Below are positions 16,913 through 23,929 of a stretch of DNA of 51,014 bases, piece after piece. Made by a program: the position numbers and the translations under genes. Origin of the DNA: Spirochaetia bacterium (lineage in GTDB: Bacteria; Spirochaetota; Spirochaetia; Treponematales; Breznakiellaceae); contig BNUX01000011.1 of NCBI GenBank assembly GCA_025997675.1, positions 1-51,014 of the forward strand, written 5' to 3'. The notes beneath the pieces are model-generated. The model was not told the DNA's origin. It searched no databases and worked only from the letters and a program-made list of their open reading frames with translations. How positions within the stretch are numbered: the first letter of the stretch is position 1; the number at the start of each line of letters is the position of its first letter.

Positions 16913-18817
16913 ATGTCTAAATTAGCAAACAGAGATGCCCTGAAAAAGGCGCGTGAGGCCTACAAAAAGGCCTATGACCACGAGAAGACCAAGATTCTTG
17001 TCTGTGCGGGCAATGGATGTATCGCTTCCGGGTCTCTCAAGGTCTATGACAAGATCGTTGAGATCATCCAGGCGAAAAAGGTTGCCTGCAGTGTGGAACT
17101 CAAGGAAGAACCTGGGCACCCTGCGGGGGTGAAGAAGGGCGGGTGTCCCGGCTTCTGTAACCAGAGCGTTCTGGTGGTGGTTGAACCCCAGGGTTGGCTC
17201 TATACCCATGTGAAGCCCGAGGATGCCGAAGACATCGTTGAACTGACGATCAAGCAGGGCAAGCCCGTGGACCGCCTGGCCTACAAGGGGCCGGACGGCA
17301 AGCCGATTATCAAGAAAGATGATATTCCCTTCTATAAAAAGCAGCAGAGAATCGTGCTTGAACAGAGCGGGAAGATCAACGCCGAATCCATCAAGGAATA
17401 CCTGGCGGTGGGCGGCTACAGCGCCTTCGAGAAGGTGCTCTTTGACATGACCCCCGAAGCGGTCTGTCAGGAAGTTGCCGACTCAAACCTCCGGGGCCGC
17501 GGCGGCGCGGGTTTCCCGGCGGGCCAGAAATGGGGGGACACCCTCAAGGCCCAGGGCGCTCCCAAGTATGTCGTGTGTAACGGCGACGAGGGCGACCCCG
17601 GCGCGTTCATGGACCAGTCGGTTATGGAAGGTATCCCCCATCAGATGATCGAAGGGATGCTGATTGCGGCTAGGGCCATCGGCGCGGAACAGGGCTACAT
17701 CTACGTCCGGGCGGAATATCCCAACGCGGTGGCCCGGCTCCGCCTCGCCATTGCCCAGGCCGAAGAGTGCGGGCTGCTCGGCGACAAGATCCTCGGGTCG
17801 GACTTTAGCTTCCACCTGACCATCTACCGGGGTGCGGGTGCATTCGTCTGCGGTGAAGGTTCCGCCCTCATGGGCTCCATCGAAGGCCGCCGGGGTATGC
17901 CCCGGGTGAAGCGCTACCGCTCCACCGAACGCGGTTTGTATGAAAAACCCACCGTCCTCAACAATGTTGAAACCTTCGCCAATGTGCCCATCATCATCAA
18001 CAAGGGAGCGAAGTGGTACCGGGGAGTCGGCCCCGACTCTTCGCCGGGAACCAAGACCTTCGCCCTCACCGGGAAGATCGAGAACACCGGCCTTATCGAA
18101 GTGCCCATGGGCATGAAGCTCAAGGAAATCATCTACGACATCGGCGGCGGTATCCGCGGCGGTCACAAGTTCAAGGCGGTCCAGATTGGCGGCCCCTCCG
18201 GCGGCTGTCTTACCGAGGCGGACCTCGAGCTGCCCCTGGATTTCGACAATGTACCCAAGGCGGGGGCCATCATCGGTTCCGGCGGCTTGGTTGTCATGGA
18301 CGAAACCAACTGTATGATCGAAATCGCCCGGTTCTTCATGGACTTCACCAAGAAAGAGTCCTGTGGAAAGTGCGTACCTTGCCGGGAAGGGACCCTGCGT
18401 ATGCTGGAAATCCTGGAACGGATCGTCAATGGCGCGGGTAAGGACGGGGACATTGAAACCCTGGACGAACTGGCCACTACCATTTCCAAGGCGGCCCTCT
18501 GCGGCTTGGGAAAGACGGCCCCGAACCCGATCCTCAGTACCATCAAGCGGTTCCGCAATGAGTACGAAGACCACATCTACAAGCACAAATGTACCGCCGG
18601 TGAGTGTAAGAAGCTGAAGAAGCTTTACATTGTCCCGGAAAACTGTTCGGGATGCGGTTCCTGTGCCAAGGCTTGTCCCGCGGGCGCTATCACCCAGCAG
18701 GATAAGGTTCTTGAAGGCAAAAAGAAGGCTTACTACGTTCTGGACGAGACAAAGTGTATCAAGTGCTTTGCCTGTACAGAGAAATGTAAGTTCGACGCGG
18801 TTAAGGAGGAAGCATAA
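16913..18817 (+). CDS. hndC: [FeFe] hydrogenase flavin/NAD(P)-binding subunit (NuoF-like)
   Basis: 634 residues. From N to C: a thioredoxin-like [2Fe-2S] domain (C31, C36, C78, C82), the NuoF FMN/NAD(H) region (GRGGAGFPAGQKW at 195-207, CNGDEGDPGAFMDQ, GAGAFVCGEGSAL), an iron-sulfur domain (SCGKCVPCREGT near 483), and a C-terminal ferredoxin domain with two [4Fe-4S] motifs (CSGCGSCAKACP, CIKCFACTEKC). This layout is that of HndC/HydB proteins of multimeric, often electron-bifurcating, hydrogenases, where the subunit exchanges electrons with NAD(P)H. Whether this enzyme bifurcates with ferredoxin cannot be told from sequence. The stop touches the hndD start codon. Confidence 0.95.
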   Translation: MSKLANRDALKKAREAYKKAYDHEKTKILVCAGNGCIASGSLKVYDKIVEIIQAKKVACSVELKEEPGHPAGVKKGGCPGFCNQSVLVVVEPQGWLYTHVKPEDAEDIVELTIKQGKPVDRLAYKGPDGKPIIKKDDIPFYKKQQRIVLEQSGKINAESIKEYLAVGGYSAFEKVLFDMTPEAVCQEVADSNLRGRGGAGFPAGQKWGDTLKAQGAPKYVVCNGDEGDPGAFMDQSVMEGIPHQMIEGMLIAARAIGAEQGYIYVRAEYPNAVARLRLAIAQAEECGLLGDKILGSDFSFHLTIYRGAGAFVCGEGSALMGSIEGRRGMPRVKRYRSTERGLYEKPTVLNNVETFANVPIIINKGAKWYRGVGPDSSPGTKTFALTGKIENTGLIEVPMGMKLKEIIYDIGGGIRGGHKFKAVQIGGPSGGCLTEADLELPLDFDNVPKAGAIIGSGGLVVMDETNCMIEIARFFMDFTKKESCGKCVPCREGTLRMLEILERIVNGAGKDGDIETLDELATTISKAALCGLGKTAPNPILSTIKRFRNEYEDHIYKHKCTAGECKKLKKLYIVPENCSGCGSCAKACPAGAITQQDKVLEGKKKAYYVLDETKCIKCFACTEKCKFDAVKEEA

Positions 18818-20566
18818 ATGGCTGACAAACAATTTATAACTATCGACGGCGTGGCCGTTGAAATGGAGAAGGGGCTGAACGTCCTTGAGCACGCGAAAAA
18901 GGTCGGCATCCAGATTCCCGCGTTCTGCTACACTCCGGAACTTTCTATCTACGGCGCTTGCCGTATGTGTCTGGTGGAGATTGTGGACCAAAGAACGGGC
19001 CGTACCTCCCTGGACTCCTCCTGTTCCCTGCTCCCCAAGGCGGGTATGCAGATTCTGACCAACACCACAAAACTGCGGAAGTACCGGAAGAACATCCTGG
19101 AACTGCTCCTGGCGAACCATTGCCGGGACTGCACCACCTGCGACAACAGCATCGATTGTAAGCTCCAGGCATTTGCCAAACGTTTCGGCATCACCGGGGT
19201 ACGCTATCCCCAGCACAAGCCCGAACCGACCCTTGACGAATCCAGTTACTGCATCACCAAGGATACCAGCAAATGTATTTCCTGCGGTTGTTGTATCCGT
19301 ATGTGTAACGAAATCCAACACGTGGGCGCCATCGACTTTGTCCACCGGGGTTCCGAAATGACCGTCGGCTGTGTCGGCGAAAAAGACATCGGCGAATCGG
19401 TCTGCGTCGGCTGCGGCCAGTGCGCGGCGGTCTGCCCCACCGGCGCGCTCATGATAAAGAACGAGACCAAGCGGGTCTGGAAGCTTATCGACGATCCCAA
19501 AACCAAGGTGAGCGTTCAGATAGCGCCTGCGGTTCGTGTTGCGGTTGGTAATGCCTTCGGGATTCCCCCGGAGGAGAACACCTTTGGACGGCTGGTGGCG
19601 GCCCTGCGCCGTATCGGCTTTGACGAAGTGTACGACACCAACGTGGCGGCGGACATGACCATCATCCAGGAAGCGACGGAACTGCTGAAACGGCTTGAAG
19701 GGAAGCCGACATGGCCCCTCTTTACCTCCTGCTGCCCCGCGTGGGTTGCCTATGTGGAGAAGCATCGCCCCGAGGTAATGCCCCATGTATCGACCACCCG
19801 GTCCCCCATGCAGCTTTTCTCCGGCACCTATACCAAGGAAGGCGATCAGCAGGTAGTCCGCGGGGCCATCATGCCCTGCTCGGCGAAGAAGTGGGAGTCA
19901 ACCCGGCCTGAGTTCCAGCACAACGGCAAGAAGCTGGTTGAGTTTGTACTGACCTCCCAGGAAATTATCCGCATGATCAAGGAATCCGGTATTGACTATG
20001 CCAATATCGAACCCGAGGCGGTGGAAGGCAAGTGGGGTACCACCACCGGCGCGGCGGTTATCTTCGGCGTGTCAGGCGGTGTTATGGAAGCGGCCCTCCG
20101 CTACGCCCTGTCTGTGCTGAAGCAGGACACCCCGGCGAACTATGTGGCCTTGGCTGAATCGGGCGTCCGCGGGCTTCCGCGGGTGGACGCAAAGGCCGGA
20201 TCCCTGGAGGACGGCATCAAGACCACGACCATAAAACTGCCCGGCTTTGAGCTGAAGGTGGCGGTGGTATCCGGTTTGGCGAATGCCGACGCGATCATCG
20301 AGCGCGTCAAGGCCGGCGAGCACTTTGACTTTGTCGAAGTGATGGCTTGCCCCGGCGGTTGTATCGGCGGCGGCGGCCAGCCCCCTGCGTCCTGGGATGT
20401 CAAGGCGGAACGGGCGCACGGCCTGTACCTGGCGGACAAGGAATACAACTTCAAGAGCGTGGAACAGAACCCGGTGATGAAGGAATGGGAAGCTTTGATG
20501 GGCAGCGAACACGCCCAGCACGAGCACTGGCACATTCACTACGCGGGACACGGTAAAGGGCATTAA
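18818..20566 (+). CDS. hndD: [FeFe] hydrogenase catalytic subunit
   Basis: 582 residues. Reversibly converts protons and electrons to H2 at the H-cluster. Domains in order: a plant-ferredoxin-like [2Fe-2S] domain (CYTPELSIYGACRMC), a His-coordinated [4Fe-4S] segment (HCRDCTTC-x5-C), two [4Fe-4S] motifs (CISCGCCIRMC, CVGCGQCAAVC), then the H domain with L1 TSCCPAW (303-309), L2 MPCSAKKWE (352-360) and L3 EVMACPGGCIGGGGQ (507-521). All H-cluster ligands and the proton-relay Cys of TSCC are present. The last 18 residues are His-rich (seven His, 565-582), which is unusual. No maturation genes (hydE, hydF, hydG) are in the window. AAGGAGG precedes the start. Confidence 0.97.
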   Translation: MADKQFITIDGVAVEMEKGLNVLEHAKKVGIQIPAFCYTPELSIYGACRMCLVEIVDQRTGRTSLDSSCSLLPKAGMQILTNTTKLRKYRKNILELLLANHCRDCTTCDNSIDCKLQAFAKRFGITGVRYPQHKPEPTLDESSYCITKDTSKCISCGCCIRMCNEIQHVGAIDFVHRGSEMTVGCVGEKDIGESVCVGCGQCAAVCPTGALMIKNETKRVWKLIDDPKTKVSVQIAPAVRVAVGNAFGIPPEENTFGRLVAALRRIGFDEVYDTNVAADMTIIQEATELLKRLEGKPTWPLFTSCCPAWVAYVEKHRPEVMPHVSTTRSPMQLFSGTYTKEGDQQVVRGAIMPCSAKKWESTRPEFQHNGKKLVEFVLTSQEIIRMIKESGIDYANIEPEAVEGKWGTTTGAAVIFGVSGGVMEAALRYALSVLKQDTPANYVALAESGVRGLPRVDAKAGSLEDGIKTTTIKLPGFELKVAVVSGLANADAIIERVKAGEHFDFVEVMACPGGCIGGGGQPPASWDVKAERAHGLYLADKEYNFKSVEQNPVMKEWEALMGSEHAQHEHWHIHYAGHGKGH

Positions 20567-20587
20567 CACCGTATCGAAGTAATTTGG

Positions 20588-20626
20588 CCCGCAGCGGCTT
20601 CTTAGGGGGCTGTTGCGGGTTTTTTT
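20588..20626 (+). terminator. Intrinsic terminator after hndD
   Basis: CCCGCAGC (20588-20595) pairs with the GCTGTTGCGGG arm (20609-20619), followed by seven T. A near copy lies at 21919-21958. Confidence 0.8.
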
Positions 20627-20669
20627 GATTTTATATACGACTACGAATTGAAGTTTACTTCATTTCCGC

Positions 20670-20698
20670 TTGATAAATACAGCTGCATAGGGTATTAT
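20670..20698 (+). promoter_or_regulatory. Predicted sigma70 promoter of the small-protein cluster
   Basis: TTGATA (20670-20675), 17-nt spacer, TATTAT (20693-20698), 18 nt before the first small gene. It lies after the hndD terminator, so the small genes probably have their own transcript. Confidence 0.7.
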
Positions 20699-20716
20699 AA
20701 ATGAAGGGTACTGGAA

Positions 20717-20899
20717 ATGGGTGAAACGGAAATTACCAAACAGCTTATACATCTTAATGAAACTGCGGAAAAAATACTGGCGGCGATACCGGGCAGGGAA
20801 AGCCTGCCTAAACGTATCCTCAATACCGCTGCGGCGGCAGCCGGGGCTCTTGGCATTCTTGGCATCATCGATCAGATCATAAAATGGGTAGGAGGGTAA
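20717..20899 (+). CDS. Small protein with C-terminal hydrophobic segment (60 aa)
   Basis: 60 residues: a charged N-terminal half (KQLIHLNETAEKILAAI) followed by an Ala/Gly/Ile-rich hydrophobic segment (AAAAAGALGILGIIDQIIKW) that could insert in a membrane. No family is recognised. AAGGG is 8 nt upstream of the ATG, and a good promoter precedes it. The next small gene begins 2 nt after its stop, and its own last codons form the GGAGG ribosome binding site of that gene, so the two are tightly packed. These features argue for a real gene despite its size. Confidence 0.6.
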   Translation: MGETEITKQLIHLNETAEKILAAIPGRESLPKRILNTAAAAAGALGILGIIDQIIKWVGG

Positions 20900-20900
20900 T

Positions 20901-20999
20901 ATGACCATACAATTAATTTTAAGTTTAGGTCTTATCGGGGTATCGATAACGCTGTTTTATGTAAGCCATAAGTACGGCAAAAAAAAGGACGCAAAATAG
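20901..20999 (+). CDS. Single-pass membrane micro-protein (32 aa)
   Basis: 32 residues: MTIQLILSLGLIGVSITLFY followed by a basic tail (HKYGKKKD). This is a hydrophobic helix with a positively charged C-terminus, predicting a single membrane pass with the tail inside. The ribosome binding site GGAGGG lies 5-10 nt upstream. Function unknown; small accessory subunits of membrane complexes look like this, but nothing identifies a partner. Confidence 0.55.
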   Translation: MTIQLILSLGLIGVSITLFYVSHKYGKKKDAK

Positions 21000-21031
21000 T
21001 CAGCCGAAACGGGGAAAGTAGGAGGTAACCC

Positions 21032-21139
21032 ATGACGCTTACCAAAGACAGGCTCAAGAATTTCTCCCTGGTTTGTTTTATTTTCTCTACCGTCGTATTC
21101 GCCGCACTCTATTTTCTTAAAGTTGTTGGAGTTTTATAG
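21032..21139 (+). CDS. Single-pass membrane micro-protein (35 aa)
   Basis: 35 residues: a short basic N-terminus (MTLTKDRLKNFS) followed by one hydrophobic helix (LVCFIFSTVVFAALYFLKVV). AGGAGG precedes the ATG by 6-7 nt, a near-ideal ribosome binding site. It is third in a row of tiny genes 32 nt after the second. Function unknown. Confidence 0.55.
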   Translation: MTLTKDRLKNFSLVCFIFSTVVFAALYFLKVVGVL

Positions 21140-21193
21140 ACTACCCCTGCCTATGCTAACCCCCGGCGTTGATAGGCCGCTTATTGCGAAATC

Positions 21194-21222
21194 TTGACTT
21201 TTCTCAGGTTTCCTTGTACACT
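21194..21222 (+). promoter_or_regulatory. Predicted promoter of the toxin-antitoxin pair, giving a leaderless mRNA
   Basis: TTGACT (21194-21199), 17-nt spacer, TACACT (21217-21222). Transcription would begin about 6-7 nt downstream, at the antitoxin ATG (21229). No ribosome binding site is visible before that ATG. Confidence 0.65.
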
Positions 21223-21228
21223 TACCTG

Positions 21229-21441
21229 ATGAACGAGACCGTGTTAAATAGAGTAATTGAAAATGATTTGTTGATTGACGCGCTATCATTGCCGAGTGAC
21301 TGGCGCGGTGCGAAGGTTGAATTGCGGATTATCAAACCGGCTGTTTCCCGGCTTCCCTGGGATGAACTTCCAAGGGTAAAGGCAAAGTCGGGGCGTGATT
21401 CTTTGGACATTTTGCAGGAACTTCGTGCAGAGCGGGTTTAG
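21229..21441 (+). CDS. Putative VapB-type antitoxin
   Basis: 70 residues, encoded 8 nt before a PIN-domain toxin gene in the arrangement of vapBC modules. The sequence contains an apparent DNA-binding/hydrophobic N-terminal part (VLNRVIENDLLIDALSL) and a Trp-containing, charged C-terminal part (LPWDELPRVKAKSG) that would wrap the toxin. It does not clearly match a named antitoxin fold. An in-frame TTG at 21169 lies upstream of the predicted promoter, so it is rejected as a start. Confidence 0.65.
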   Translation: MNETVLNRVIENDLLIDALSLPSDWRGAKVELRIIKPAVSRLPWDELPRVKAKSGRDSLDILQELRAERV

Positions 21442-21449
21442 ATAAAACG

Positions 21450-21851
21450 ATGTTGTATTATATTGATTCATCTGCATTTTTGAAGGTGTTCCTGGAAGAG
21501 GAGTTTTCAGACTTTCTGCGTAATTTCCTTAAGCAATCAAGCGTATCAAATACTATCTGTTCGAGCAATTTACTGGAGACAGAGTGCCGCCGTGCCGCGT
21601 ATCGCGAAGAAATAGCGCAGTCGTCTATCTCTTCGGGGCTTGAAAATGTTGTGTTGATTTCAGCCTCTGATGAGATTCTTCATAATGCCGGGATTATGCT
21701 GCCAAACGGCGATGAGCGTCTGCGTTCTCTTGATGCTATTCATTTGGCCACTGCCCAGTATTGTGCAGTGGATCTATTCCTTACGTATGACAAGCGGCAA
21801 TTTGAAGCGGCGAAAGCTCTTGGACTGAAAGTCCTCTCGCCGGGCTTATAG
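21450..21851 (+). CDS. vapC: PIN-domain ribonuclease toxin (VapC family)
   Basis: 133 residues, typical VapC length. PIN domains cleave RNA with Mg2+. The acidic active site is complete: D6 (YIDSSAFLK), E43 (LLETECRR), D95 (SLDAIHLATA) and D114 (LTYDKRQFEAA). It is expected to be held inactive by the protein encoded just upstream and to cleave RNA when that partner is degraded. The target, often tRNA in this family, cannot be predicted. A terminator follows. Confidence 0.88.
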   Translation: MLYYIDSSAFLKVFLEEEFSDFLRNFLKQSSVSNTICSSNLLETECRRAAYREEIAQSSISSGLENVVLISASDEILHNAGIMLPNGDERLRSLDAIHLATAQYCAVDLFLTYDKRQFEAAKALGLKVLSPGL

Positions 21852-21918
21852 CCAAATTTAGTCATTGCGTCAGCCATAGATAACGACACCTGGGCAGGAT
21901 GACGCTACAATTTTAAGT

Positions 21919-21958
21919 CCCGCAGCGGCTCTTTAGGGGGGCGGCTGCGGGGTTTTTT
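21919..21958 (+). terminator. Intrinsic terminator after vapC
   Basis: CCCGCAGC (21919-21926) pairs with GCTGCGGG (21944-21951), then G and six T. It is a near duplicate of the terminator after hndD, sharing CCCGCAGCGGCT and the TTAGGGGG loop. Confidence 0.8.
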
Positions 21959-21974
21959 GCCGAAAATAAAAGAG

Positions 21975-22003
21975 TTGCGCTCTATAAAGAAGTGGGGTAT
22001 GCT
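21975..22003 (+). promoter_or_regulatory. Possible sigma70 promoter of the DUF5018-like lipoprotein gene
   Basis: TTGCGC (21975-21980), 17 nt, TATGCT (21998-22003), 24 nt before the GTG start. Each hexamer is a moderate match. Confidence 0.4.
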
Positions 22004-22027
22004 GAGTAAACAAGGTGAGGAAATAGC

Positions 22028-23080
22028 GTGGGTTTAGTGGGTAGGTACGGTTATAGGGGACTATTTCTCATAACGGTTCTCCTTTCCGGCTGCGATGTTT
22101 TCAACGCCCCCCTAAAGCCCTTTATCGATAGCCAGTTTAGCGACGCCCAGACCGACGCCATAGCTCCGGCGCCCGAAGTGCCACCGGCGGCGTCCGATGC
22201 CAAGGAAATAACGGCCTTCATCGTCACCAGCCCGGTAGTGGCGGTGGGAACCATTACCGGAACAGCCATTGCGGTAACCGTGCCCTATGCAACTGCGGTT
22301 ACCAATATTGTCCCCATAATTACCCATACCGGGGCGTCAATTAGCCCCGCTTCGGGGGCGGCGCGGGATTTCACCGGCCCGGTTACCTACACGGTCACGG
22401 CGGCGGACGGGTCGACTCAGGGCTATACGGTGACGGTAACCGTACAGCAACCGGTGCCGGGGACGGATGTTGTATTCTTACAGTCAACTAAAACGTTCTT
22501 CACCACCCTCCAGGGTGCGGTAGCAGCCTCCTCCGGAACAGCGGCGGACCCGGACACCATCATCCTGTGTGCGGATATATCGATGGGGGCGACGGTAACC
22601 ATCCTCACCGGGCAACATGTCAAACTGATAGCCCGAGATGCGGCACGGGCAATAAACCGGGATGCAAGCTTTGGCAGCCTTATTATCGTGGAGAGCAACG
22701 GTTCCCTGGAATTGGGCGGCGACTTGCCCCTTACCATTGATGGCAAGGGAGTGATTTTTCCGGCGACCGCCGCCCTGATTACCGTACAGGGAACCCTCAA
22801 GATGAGTAGCGATGCGATAACGTTGCAGAATAATGAGAATACAGGCAGCAACGGCGGCGGTGGGGTGTATGTGGACGGCGGTATATTCACCATGAGCGGC
22901 GGTTCTATCACCGGGAATACGGCCAGCAGCGGCGGCAACTCCCTGTACGTCGTCAACAGCGGAACAGCGAAATACGGCGATCCTTGGGGCACTAATGATA
23001 TCCTATCCGTATCCAGTTCATCTACCAACTCGCCTCTTCCCTATGGGAGTATGGGACCACCGTATATGAGTGCCCCATAG
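22028..23080 (+). CDS. Surface lipoprotein with DUF5018-like domain and beta-helix-like repeats
   Basis: 350 residues. A lipobox LLSGC places the lipidated Cys at 22. Residues about 57-140 have a pattern seen in DUF5018-like/cadherin-type surface modules: KEITAFIVTSP, GTITGTAIAVTVPY, ISPASGAA, then VTYTVTAADGSTQGYTVTV. The C-terminal part (about 150-320) is Gly/Ser/Thr-rich with short repeats such as GGGVYVDGGIFTMSGGSITG, suggesting a right-handed beta-helix of the pectate-lyase-like type. It is probably an outer-surface adhesin or glycan-interacting protein. GTG start with GAGGAAA upstream. Confidence 0.75.
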   Translation: MGLVGRYGYRGLFLITVLLSGCDVFNAPLKPFIDSQFSDAQTDAIAPAPEVPPAASDAKEITAFIVTSPVVAVGTITGTAIAVTVPYATAVTNIVPIITHTGASISPASGAARDFTGPVTYTVTAADGSTQGYTVTVTVQQPVPGTDVVFLQSTKTFFTTLQGAVAASSGTAADPDTIILCADISMGATVTILTGQHVKLIARDAARAINRDASFGSLIIVESNGSLELGGDLPLTIDGKGVIFPATAALITVQGTLKMSSDAITLQNNENTGSNGGGGVYVDGGIFTMSGGSITGNTASSGGNSLYVVNSGTAKYGDPWGTNDILSVSSSSTNSPLPYGSMGPPYMSAP

Positions 23081-23266
23081 AGCGGCTGAGATTTGTTTAC
23101 AGGGAACGTTTCCCTGCTCTTTTCCGCATAGTTCTGGTAGATAACCCGCTTTTTCGTGTAAAAATCTGTCAAACCATTTGTTTTTTTCAAAGCCCTATGA
23201 TACACTCTAATACAGGTTTATCCTTAATATGCCGAGTGGTATAACAGAGAAGTAGGAGGGTTCCGT

Positions 23267-23350
23267 ATGTTGAAGTGTACCAATAATTCCTTTCCTGTAA
23301 CGAATTATACCCACCCCATCTCAAAACATGTTCAGGAGGTGTTACTATGA
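23267..23350 (+). CDS. Possible 27-aa leader peptide translationally coupled to the next lipoprotein
   Basis: 27 codons starting at ATG 23267 behind a strong ribosome binding site (GTAGGAGGG, about 6 nt spacing) and ending TGA at 23350. The stop overlaps the next start as CTATGA, the classic coupling arrangement. The peptide (MLKCTNNSFPVTNYTH and on) has no membrane segment or recognised motif. Its final codons also contain the AGGAGGT ribosome binding site of the lipoprotein gene. It may be a regulatory leader rather than a functional protein. Confidence 0.4.
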   Translation: MLKCTNNSFPVTNYTHPISKHVQEVLL

Positions 23351-23892
23351 ACAAATCTCATTTTCTTCGTATTGCGGCGGGTGCGGGTATCGCCCTGCTC
23401 CTGGGTTGTATCCTGGCGGGATGTACCGATAGCTCGGGTATTATTACTCTGAGCAGGACCCCGGACGGCGTGGTGGATACCGGCGCCCTCATCAAGACCC
23501 CCACCCCCCCCACCGCCCCCCCCACCATCGCCGTCCAATGGCACAACGGCGATGGCTGGGACTCCGTCATAGCCGGGATCGAGTGGCGGCCTCTCCCCGG
23601 GGGAGGCCCCCATACATTTAAAGTAAAGGCGGTCCTCCTGAACGTGCCTGCGGGCTTTGACCACCTGCAATGGTCATTCGATTCATCTGCCCCGCAACAG
23701 GTGGATGCCCCACTGTCTTTTAAAGATTCGGATTGGAATGGCGGCAAGCCGGTTCCGGGTCCCACCGAAATGACCATCACCTACAGCAGCGGGAAGGTGA
23801 CTAAGACCATCTATGTGTGGAACTGCAAGAGCGACGGGACCCGCGGGACACTCTCCACCTCCTTTTCCGTGGGCGTGAATGTAATGTCCTGA
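23347..23892 (+). CDS. Predicted lipoprotein, paralogous anchor to the following gene
   Basis: 181 residues with lipobox ILAGC (C26). Residues about 12-47 (AGAGIALLLGCILAGC, then RTPDGVVDTGAL) resemble the start of the next lipoprotein, but the rest differs: a Pro-rich linker (TPTPPTAPPT) and a beta-rich domain of about 125 residues (VQWHNGDGWDSVIAGIEWRPL, TYSSGKVTKTIYVWNC). No known domain is recognised. AGGAGGTGTTACT precedes the ATG. Surface-exposed location is likely. Confidence 0.7.
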   Translation: MNKSHFLRIAAGAGIALLLGCILAGCTDSSGIITLSRTPDGVVDTGALIKTPTPPTAPPTIAVQWHNGDGWDSVIAGIEWRPLPGGGPHTFKVKAVLLNVPAGFDHLQWSFDSSAPQQVDAPLSFKDSDWNGGKPVPGPTEMTITYSSGKVTKTIYVWNCKSDGTRGTLSTSFSVGVNVMS

Positions 23893-23929
23893 GTATGATG
23901 AAACAGTTTTATATAACCTTGGAGGAAAT

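Noticed and set aside
17483..19786. 767-codon open frame on the minus strand across hndC and hndD
   Set aside because: It is a shadow of two clearly recognised hydrogenase genes in GC-rich sequence; no ribosome binding site and no recognisable domain.
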